Source: Propionibacterium sp.
GTDB lineage: Bacteria > Actinomycetota > Actinomycetes > Propionibacteriales > Propionibacteriaceae
DNA length: 35,041 bases
Direction: 5' to 3'
Assembly (NCBI GenBank): GCA_022837595.1
Contig: JALHFX010000016.1
Coordinates: 1 to 35,041, forward strand
Shown here: piece by piece, positions 8,124-14,978 of the stretch
How the letters are laid out: every line of letters starts with the position of its first letter
Numbering within the stretch: position 1 is the first letter of the stretch
Notes under the pieces: model-generated
Databases searched by the model: none
The model's input: the letters and a program-made list of their open reading frames with translations, nothing else
What the model was told of the DNA's origin: nothing
Made by a program: the position numbers and the translations under genes

Positions 8124-10588
8124 CGTGACTCCTCGGGTTTCGGGTCGATGTATTGGATCTCGTCGGCAGCTCGCGGCAGCGACACCATCGGGTAGAAGAA
8201 ATGTCGCTTGTCCTTAGTACGGACATGGCCGCCGTTGTAGAGGGCGAAGAAGGCGAATGATTCCAGGAAGGCGTCGTTGGTCATGCCCTGCTGAAAGGAG
8301 GCCTTCTCAGGGTCGAACGGGTAGTGGATGCGGTCTGCGTCCACGAATTCGGTGTCGAGTGCGTGCAGCAAGGCGGTGAACCAGGGGGCGTCGGCGGTAA
8401 TGCCAGCCAGTTCCGCATTGCAGATCGTTGACGCTTCGGACGCCTCGTTATCACCCGAGTATCGGTCTGCGGCAGGTTGCGCGTTCACCGTCTTGGATAC
8501 GCAAATGACGCTTCCAAAACCGAGAGGCTTGCCACCGCCGAAGTGTAAGGCGAGTCTGCCCTTAGATTTGGGGGCTGACGGTGCGTCCGCCAATTCCTGT
8601 GGATCCAACGCACACAGCAACGTGCTCAGTTGCCGGTGGTCGAGACCGTCGAAGGTGACCCGCTGGGCAAATTGGGTGCCTGCCGGCACGAGCCAGCGAG
8701 GCGGGTCATCGATGTCAGCATTTCGCTGAAACTGGCGGGGGGTGGCCGCACCGGTGTTAGGTTGCCCCGGCTGCTGACCGTGCCAGTAAAACTTGCGGCC
8801 AGCCACCCGGCGCAGCTTGGGTCTGTCGAGGGCGGAGCCCCAGACCGACTTGAGCAAGCCTCGTTCGCCACGCAACTCGCGAGCCGACGCGGTCGTTTCC
8901 AGGTAGAAGCCGCCGGAGCTTGTGCGGGGCTCCCGCAACGGTGCGAGGAGTGCGCAGTTCGCTTGCACAGGCTTGGTGCTGACCGCGGGTAGAAAGCGGA
9001 CGTGCCCGCCGTAGGCGAGATGCGAGCCGTCGCCTTGCCCTTCCTTGTCATCGTTGCTGCCGGGCCCTGCCGCGCCGAAAACTGCACAGGTGGGGCACAA
9101 CGACTCCGGATCAGCGCATGGCCTGACTGATGTGTCCGGGTGTTGCTCGACTGCGCCGATGCGTTGCCCGACGTTGCCGGTGCCGTGTTTGCGCCACATC
9201 AGGGCCATCTTCAGTCGCTGCTCGCCGACCACCCACCACGCGGAGTCGCCTTCGCTCAGGCGTCCGTCGACCTTTCGCCGCAGACCGATGCGGCCGTCGT
9301 GTTGGCTGTGGACCAATTCGCTCGGCCACCGCGCAGTGCCCCAAGATGGTGCGGTGGGGGCCAGGGTGCCATTCACGCCTTTGGCGCGCAAGCACGCGTC
9401 GGTGAACTCCTGACGGATGTCGGGGGTAATGGCAACTGTGGTGTTCGTCAGCCTTGCGATGGGCAGCCAGTAGGGGTCATCTGCCCGGGCCCCGATGTCG
9501 GCAAGGTGCAGCAGCCATGCGCCGTTCGGGTTGGGATTGATCGTTAGTGGCGCGGTGCTCTCTAGCCGGCCACCAGGCGTCGACTTTCGTTGTGCAAGTG
9601 GGGGCGTGGCGAGATCGAACCGCAGGCCAGAACGCAGTTCAACAGGGCACGTGAGCGAGGTGAACGGCACCCATATCGGCTCGTCGGTCAGCTGGATCTC
9701 GGTCAGCTGGTGGTTGTCGTCAACTTTGGTGACTGTGGCGAGCACTTGGCGGCGCGGATTGGCGTCCGCTGTCGTCTCGCGGTGTACCGGGAGGTAGTCG
9801 AGATTGACCACTCGCATGCAGCCGCCCGCGATGACCTCGTGGAGGGCGCGGACAGCACCCCGGATGCCAGAACCAGGCAGGGTGATTGGCTGTGGCTGTG
9901 ATTCGTCGGGTTGCCAGTCGCACGGCAACACCAGGTCGGTAAGCAGCTCATAAGTGAGGTCGACCCATCCGATCAGCAGGCGCGGGTCGCCGTGGTGCGA
10001 ATTTGGGGCGGCGCGGTCAACGTGGTCGGGCAGGGGAACGAAGGTGTATGGATTGATGAATGCGGTCCCAGACCCATGCAGAGCGTTCTTCTGCCTGATG
10101 AGTTCAGAGCTTTGCCAGCCAGCGAAACCACCGGGATGAAGCCAGACTAGGATCGCCTGTCCGTCGAAGGAACTGAGCCGAAGGAACGAGGGGTTCTGCT
10201 GCGCGTGCAGCCCCTGCGCACCTACGCCGGATCCACCCTGCGCCTTGCTGATTTCACGCTTGGTTGTTCTTCCCTGGGGTTTGTTCTGGAGACGCACGGC
10301 ATCCGGCGTAATGAAGATGAATGGACGTACCAGGTCGCGCGCTTCGATCGAATTAACCAGTAGTAGTTGGTCGTCAAGCTCGCCAGCGACGACCAGTTCG
10401 ATCTGCTCGCTCGGATCGAACTCGTCCAGGACGTCGGTCAGCAGTTCCAGATTTTTGATGGGACGTGATTCGTCGGCGCTGTACTGCGCGACCTCTGCAT
10501 CCCAGATGACGGCCTGTGCTTCGGGTATCGGCTCCAGCAGATACCCCGTCCATTGTCCGTCGTTGCTTGACAGCAGTGTCAACGCCAT
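8120..10588 (-). CDS. Large RAMP protein (TIGR03986-like, Cas7-insertion counterpart), module A
   Basis: The protein has 822 residues and is the first gene of effector operon A. After an N-terminal region of ~170 residues comes NPYTFVPLP (179-187), then LPGSGIRGAVRALHEV (237-252), the signature of the TIGR03986 RAMP family. A cysteine cluster C491, C498, C501 (CPTCAVFG) probably binds zinc. The glycine loop GGGKPLGFGSV lies at 684-694. In III-Dv complexes a Cas7 with a large insertion completes the backbone, and I infer this role. A purine-rich GGGGGTAAG lies just upstream of the ATG. The gap to cas2 is 84 bp, so transcription may continue from RT-cas1 and cas2. Confidence 0.8.
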   Translation of the reverse strand: MALTLLSSNDGQWTGYLLEPIPEAQAVIWDAEVAQYSADESRPIKNLELLTDVLDEFDPSEQIELVVAGELDDQLLLVNSIEARDLVRPFIFITPDAVRLQNKPQGRTTKREISKAQGGSGVGAQGLHAQQNPSFLRLSSFDGQAILVWLHPGGFAGWQSSELIRQKNALHGSGTAFINPYTFVPLPDHVDRAAPNSHHGDPRLLIGWVDLTYELLTDLVLPCDWQPDESQPQPITLPGSGIRGAVRALHEVIAGGCMRVVNLDYLPVHRETTADANPRRQVLATVTKVDDNHQLTEIQLTDEPIWVPFTSLTCPVELRSGLRFDLATPPLAQRKSTPGGRLESTAPLTINPNPNGAWLLHLADIGARADDPYWLPIARLTNTTVAITPDIRQEFTDACLRAKGVNGTLAPTAPSWGTARWPSELVHSQHDGRIGLRRKVDGRLSEGDSAWWVVGEQRLKMALMWRKHGTGNVGQRIGAVEQHPDTSVRPCADPESLCPTCAVFGAAGPGSNDDKEGQGDGSHLAYGGHVRFLPAVSTKPVQANCALLAPLREPRTSSGGFYLETTASARELRGERGLLKSVWGSALDRPKLRRVAGRKFYWHGQQPGQPNTGAATPRQFQRNADIDDPPRWLVPAGTQFAQRVTFDGLDHRQLSTLLCALDPQELADAPSAPKSKGRLALHFGGGKPLGFGSVICVSKTVNAQPAADRYSGDNEASEASTICNAELAGITADAPWFTALLHALDTEFVDADRIHYPFDPEKASFQQGMTNDAFLESFAFFALYNGGHVRTKDKRHFFYPMVSLPRAADEIQYIDPKPEESR

Positions 10589-10672
10589 TCTTACCCCCGA
10601 TCAGTACTGAAAATGCTAGCCAAACACGTGGTGCGGAAGCGGCATGGTCCACTCCGTGTCGTCGTCTTGCAC

Positions 10673-10960
10673 TCAAAACAGAGCCCAATGGGTCACCTCG
10701 TCAGGGACATGCCCCTGACCGAGTGGTACGTGCGAATCCCAACAGGTCACGCACTGACGAAAGAAGAGAAGCGAATCTGTGTCGGGGTTGATGATCTGGC
10801 TGGCACGAAGCTGCAACTCCGAGAAAGACTTACTGTCGATCATCAGCACGAAGACCGACTTCTGAACCCTGTCGCCCACAGACTGCAACGTTGCTGCCAG
10901 ACGCGCGCGGCGATCGTCATCTCGCACGTCATAGGCGGCGATCAGCGTCAAAGTCGCCAT
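10673..10960 (-). CDS. cas2: Cas2
   Basis: The protein has 95 residues. The start ATG at 10960 was chosen because GAGGAG lies 5 nt upstream and overlaps the alternative GTG at 10966. The N-terminus LTLIAAYDVRDDDRRARL shows the ferredoxin-fold first strand and the conserved DV(R/S)DDxxR motif. QKSVFVLMI is the typical second strand. Cas2 dimerises and bridges two Cas1 dimers in the spacer integration complex. It sits 21 bp after RT-cas1, forming the only adaptation pair in the window, and presumably serves all three arrays. Confidence 0.95.
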   Translation of the reverse strand: MATLTLIAAYDVRDDDRRARLAATLQSVGDRVQKSVFVLMIDSKSFSELQLRASQIINPDTDSLLFFRQCVTCWDSHVPLGQGHVPDEVTHWALF

Positions 10961-10981
10961 GATCACTCCTCATCAAGATCT

Positions 10982-12859
10982 TCATGGGCGCCATGACAGG
11001 CCTGTCCAGATGATGCTGGGTGAAGAAATAGCAGCCTGAAGGCGTTGCGCTTGGCGGTAGATGTGCCTGCGGCGGGTGCCAGTGAAGTCGGGGATCGCTC
11101 CACGTACCTCGCCCAGCAATCGGCGCTCATAGGCGTCCACGACGACCTCCTTGCCCTGTTTCGTCAGCAGCACTCCGTCTGTGCCCTCCCTGCGGCCATG
11201 TTCTGGGCGAAGACGTCGCTGAATGACCGCCTCGGCGACCACTTGATCGACCAGCCAAGGGCGGAACTCCTCCATGAGATCAAGCGCCAGGTTGGGTCGG
11301 TTCTTCTGGTCGGTGTGGAGCAAGCCGAACGCCGGGTCCAGACCGGCGGCATGAAGTGCGGTCACGCACTCGCCGAGCAGGATCGTATACAGGTACGACA
11401 ATGCGGCATTCGGCACGTCTTGAGGTGGTTGTCGAGAGCGCTCCGAGAATTGCATCAACTCGGGCATGAGTTGTCCCAGGCAGGGGAAATAGAACTTGGC
11501 AGCAGCGCCCTCCAATCCCATCAGCTCCATCGGCGAATGTGCGTCGGGCACCATATGAATCAGCGACTCGAGCTGACCGACTGCGTCAGCGACCCGCTCG
11601 TGATCAGGACGCCGATTGAGCCGCTCCAACAACACCTGCTGTTTGGTGATCTTCGCGAGGACGATCGCTTTGCCAAGCAAGGTGGCCTGCGGCCCATCGC
11701 TGGCAGCCAGTTGCGCTCGAATGCGCGCTGGACGGTAGCGCTGCCCGTGGCTGAGCAAGGTGCCGAGATAGTTACCCTTGCGGGAGGCGAAGATGACGTC
11801 CACGTCGTTGGATAGCACCCACGATCGTGCGCCTGCACTCAAGCCCACAGACCCGAAGCAAACAATCCGGGCCACCTGAGATGACGGCACGTTGAGCAGC
11901 ACAGCGTCGTCCTTGGATTCCACGATGACGCGTCCGGCGCTGGATCTGATGCGGCCTCCTTGCGCGCCGACGTAGAGGACATGTCGGGGTTGTTCGTGAA
12001 TCCGATGGTCATCAATGAGCGGTGGGTAACGCGGGCCGAAGTCTTCGCCTAAGAAGGTGAACCCCTCTTCAAAGGTCGTGACTCGTGTCTTGTCGGGATT
12101 GAGTTCCATGCCGAGGCCTTCCAACGTGACAGACGCGATCCGGGCCGCTTCATGCGCCTCAGTAGTCGTGTGAACTGCGATTAATAGGTCATCTGCGTAG
12201 CGGACCGCTGGGAATCCTTGCCGGAGAAGCGCACGATCCAAATCAACAAGCACGAGGTTGGCTAGCAGCGGTGATAGAGGACAGCCTTGTGCGACTCCCG
12301 CCAGCACCCGCATTCCGCCCGAAGGTGTGCGAAATGGACGATTTAAGAACGCCGCTACGATCTCGTGAACTTGGTCATCGTCGACGACGATACCGAAGCG
12401 CCGAAGTGCTGTTTCCTTCGGCAACGTTGCGAAGCAGTCGCGGACATCTGTTCGCACCACCGTGCCCAGCCCCTCTGCACGTAATGCGACGACGGCCTGG
12501 ACGGCGTCTGCAACACCCAGACCCGGGCGGTACGCGTACGCGGCAGGGCCTAGGTGAGGGTCAACGAGAGGTGTGACCGCAGCGAGAATCGCTCTGGCGA
12601 CGATCCGATCGCGGATGCTGGGTATATGTAGGATGCGCTCCTTACTGCCAGACATGATGGAGACTCTGGTGAGCGAACTGGGGGAGTAATCGTTCGCAGC
12701 AAGCTCAGCAGCGAGTTTCGCGATCTGCGCATCGACATCTTCGGAGAACCATCTGGTGCCGGGCCCCAACGTTCCATCCTCGCCATCATTGGCGAGCACC
12801 ACGAGCCACGCAGCTTTGAGCGCCTCGGCGGTGAACGCCAATTCAGCAAGTCTGCCCAC
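10982..12859 (-). CDS. cas1: Reverse transcriptase-Cas1 fusion
   Basis: The protein has 625 residues. The GTG start at 12859 has AAAGGAG 9 nt upstream. The group II intron-like RT covers ~55-275: HIPSIRDRIVARAIL, AYAYRPGLGVADAV, D138 in RTDVRDCF, QGCPLSPLLAN, the YADD catalytic box at 221-224, and LNPDKTRVTTF. The Cas1 domain covers ~290-610, with metal ligands E450 (GLEGAAAKFYF), H515 (LLHTD) and D527/E531 (LALDLMEEFRP). Unlike many such fusions there is no N-terminal Cas6 domain; cas6 is separate at 25850. The fusion should allow spacers to be acquired from RNA as well as DNA. It lies just downstream of array 2 in the same direction, so array read-through could contribute to its expression. 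Confidence 0.95.
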   Translation of the reverse strand: MGRLAELAFTAEALKAAWLVVLANDGEDGTLGPGTRWFSEDVDAQIAKLAAELAANDYSPSSLTRVSIMSGSKERILHIPSIRDRIVARAILAAVTPLVDPHLGPAAYAYRPGLGVADAVQAVVALRAEGLGTVVRTDVRDCFATLPKETALRRFGIVVDDDQVHEIVAAFLNRPFRTPSGGMRVLAGVAQGCPLSPLLANLVLVDLDRALLRQGFPAVRYADDLLIAVHTTTEAHEAARIASVTLEGLGMELNPDKTRVTTFEEGFTFLGEDFGPRYPPLIDDHRIHEQPRHVLYVGAQGGRIRSSAGRVIVESKDDAVLLNVPSSQVARIVCFGSVGLSAGARSWVLSNDVDVIFASRKGNYLGTLLSHGQRYRPARIRAQLAASDGPQATLLGKAIVLAKITKQQVLLERLNRRPDHERVADAVGQLESLIHMVPDAHSPMELMGLEGAAAKFYFPCLGQLMPELMQFSERSRQPPQDVPNAALSYLYTILLGECVTALHAAGLDPAFGLLHTDQKNRPNLALDLMEEFRPWLVDQVVAEAVIQRRLRPEHGRREGTDGVLLTKQGKEVVVDAYERRLLGEVRGAIPDFTGTRRRHIYRQAQRLQAAISSPSIIWTGLSWRP

Positions 12860-12890
12860 GCTCTCGTTCTCCTTTGCCAGCGATAGCGGT

Positions 12891-13855
12891 GCCCTATTTC
12901 GCTTTATCGCGAACGGTCGTTGTCAACCCTCAGCCGTGTGAAAAGGGCGGAGTCCGAGACCGTGACGGGTTGCTATTCGCTTTATCGCGAAGGGTCGTTG
13001 TCAACGGATCTTGCAGATTTTCAAGGTGAAACATACTCGTTTCTATTCGCTTTATCGTGAAGGGTCGTTGTCAACGTGTGAGCGACTGCGCCTCACCACC
13101 TTCTCTAAGGTTTCTATTCGCTTTATCGCGCAACCGAAAGGACAAGATACATGAAAATTGATCTTGAGGATTTTGTTTCTATTCGCTTTATCGCGAAGGG
13201 TCGTCGTCAACACGATAATAACTTGTTGGGTATTTATCCTAACGCGTTTCTATTCGCTTTATCGCGAAGGGTCGTCGTCAACTCGCGTCTATATACGCTG
13301 GTTGGATGGCCGTAGTTTCTATTCGCTTTATCGCGAAGGGTCGTCGTCAACGAGCAAGTTCGAAAGCTATTGGGGTGTGGTGACTGTTTCTATTCGCTTT
13401 ATCGCGAAGGGTCGTCGTCAACTGACCAAAGGCATGCGGGTCATCGTGGCCGGGAAAGTTTCTATTCGCTTTATCGCGAAGGGTCGTCGTCAACGACAAC
13501 AACGACGTCTATGGCTACTGCGATGGGGATGAGTTTCTATTCGCTTTATCGCGAAGGGTCGTCGTCAACTCGTGAATCTGTTCGTCAAGGTTACCGGTGT
13601 TGAGTTTCTATTCGCTTTATCGCGAAGGGTCGTCGTCAACTTCTCGCAGCGTGGTCGCATCGAGTGTACGGGACTCGTTTCTATTCGCTTTATCGCGAAG
13701 GGTCGTCGTCAACGCAGACGAGGGGGTATCATGCCAGCCGGATACAGGTTTCTATTCGCTTTATCGCGAAGGGTCGTCGTCAACGGGAATGGATTCGTAG
13801 CGCACGACCTCAATGGAAGTTTCTATTCGCTTTATCGCGAAGGGTCGTCGTCAAC
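12891..13855 (-). CRISPR. CRISPR array 2 (14 repeats, 13 spacers)
   Basis: Repeats start at 12891, 12969, 13039, 13110, 13175, 13246, 13315, 13386, 13458, 13533, 13604, 13677, 13748 and 13819. Spacers are 32-41 nt. The leader is at 13856 and transcription runs leftward. The four leader-distal repeats are older in appearance: 12891 has several changes, 12969 and 13039 have single changes, and 13110 has lost 12 internal bases (25 nt left). The ten leader-proximal repeats all carry C instead of T at plus-strand position 31 (GTCGTCGTCAAC). The array ends 31 bp before the RT-cas1 start codon. Confidence 0.97.
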
Positions 13856-14250
13856 CCTTCCCCGGTGGAGTGGGGGTTGACTAGCCCTGTTGGGATCACT
13901 TTACACACCCGGCTCGGTCGGCGATGCCGACGGGCATGGTTTCCTGTGAAAATCGAGTGTTGTGGCTTGTCAGGATCCTGCACACCCGACGGCGAATTCG
14001 CGGGTGCGCGCACACCCCCGGTGGGATTCACAGGTTCAGATCTCTTCGGTACTTGATGTGTCGTCCAGACTGGTTCGAACCGACCGACGCCCCCGCTTTG
14101 ACCGCGAAAGGAGCCCATGCCGCAGCAGGCATCCAAAAGGAACGGGCTGGATGCAGTGGCTGTGTCTGCGCCGTATCCCCGAACGTGCGTTTCGGTAGAG
14201 TGAGCTCGCATCACCGCTCTTCCACCTCCCGTAGCCAGCGAACGGAAGCC
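13856..14250 (-). repeat. Leader copy 2 plus duplicated flank
   Basis: This is the counterpart of 456-853 and, for its array-proximal ~320 bases, of 25640-25975. Blocks CTAGCCCTGTTGGGATCAC, CACTTTACACACCCG, GGTTTCCTGTGAAA and ACTTGATGTGTCGTCCAG are shared with copy 1. It serves as the leader of array 2. Its outer part contains a copied cas6 end and the former upstream region of the decayed TIR-SAVED gene. Confidence 0.85.
14066..14190 (-). pseudogene. Duplicated 3' end of cas6 (copy 2)
   Basis: The minus strand encodes ACCGMGSFRGQ preceded by TATASSPF, clearly related to the C-terminus of intact Cas6 (SATASSLFRLAAYCGMGSFR). It is more diverged than copy 1 (glycine-rich stretch SGGVGRFEP in place of GMGIVRIEP) and has no stop at the original position. 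It is a passive remnant inside the leader flank. Confidence 0.75.
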
Positions 14251-14942
14251 ACCTGACCAGCGAATTCGATCACGGACTGTCGTCTTTCGTCCTGTTGGTA
14301 GCTGATGGGATCAAGAAGAGTGACTTCGTTCGGGCACACGAATCGTCGAGGCTGCACGCGACGGACCCCGATGACGACAACAGGTTTCTCCTGCACATCG
14401 TCAATACCATCGAAGATGAGCCCTACGACCAAATCGATAGTGACGCATCCGACAAATTGCGCAACCTTGACGACGAGCAGAATGTGGGGGTGTGCGTGAT
14501 CAGAAACACTCTGCCCTCTCACCTGGAAGGTCAGAACTGCGCTGACGAGTTCGCGAGCTGGTCGATGCACGACCTGATGATTCGCGTGAGATTCGACAGA
14601 TTCATAGGCGTTCCCGAAGAGATCGGATATCGCTCTCTGCAACGAACGTTGCCGTTGATGGTGGAGGCCATCAATTCCTGCGGGGTGAAGAACGCCACCC
14701 AAACTGGAGGTGGTCATTTCAGCATCGGTTGGGCTCACGAAGGAGGAAGACCACACCTTCAAGCTGGACGCGAAACTAATGGAAGTCGGCGGCGAAGATG
14801 CCGCTGCCCCTAACTGGGTGGCAGTCGTGCTCCAGTACGCGAACCAGTCGCGCTCAAGCGCGTTCGGGTCAATGATCGACCCGCTCCCCAATCTTCGGAC
14901 AGCGGTTGTAATCAACGTCGAATCGCTACAACCTCACGCGCC
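14251..14942 (+). pseudogene. Decayed TIR-SAVED copy
   Basis: This region is collinear with 854-~1910. The start codon has become CTG (GGAAGCCACCTGACC). The first ~53 codons of the TIR domain are missing between 12-bp direct repeats. DHGLSSFVLLVADGIKKSDF then matches DGGLSSAILLVTAEIKDSDF of the intact protein. The TIR-SAVED linker is shortened. SAVED residues FDRFIGVPEEIGYRSLQRTL and TQTGGGHFSIGWA persist. A deletion after 14730 shifts the frame, and homology continues in another frame (GGEDAA, VLQYAN) until about 14942. The C-terminal half is absent. It cannot encode a functional effector. Confidence 0.88.
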
Positions 14943-14978
14943 CAGGCTTGACGTTAAACGACGCGGGAATCCTCGACT

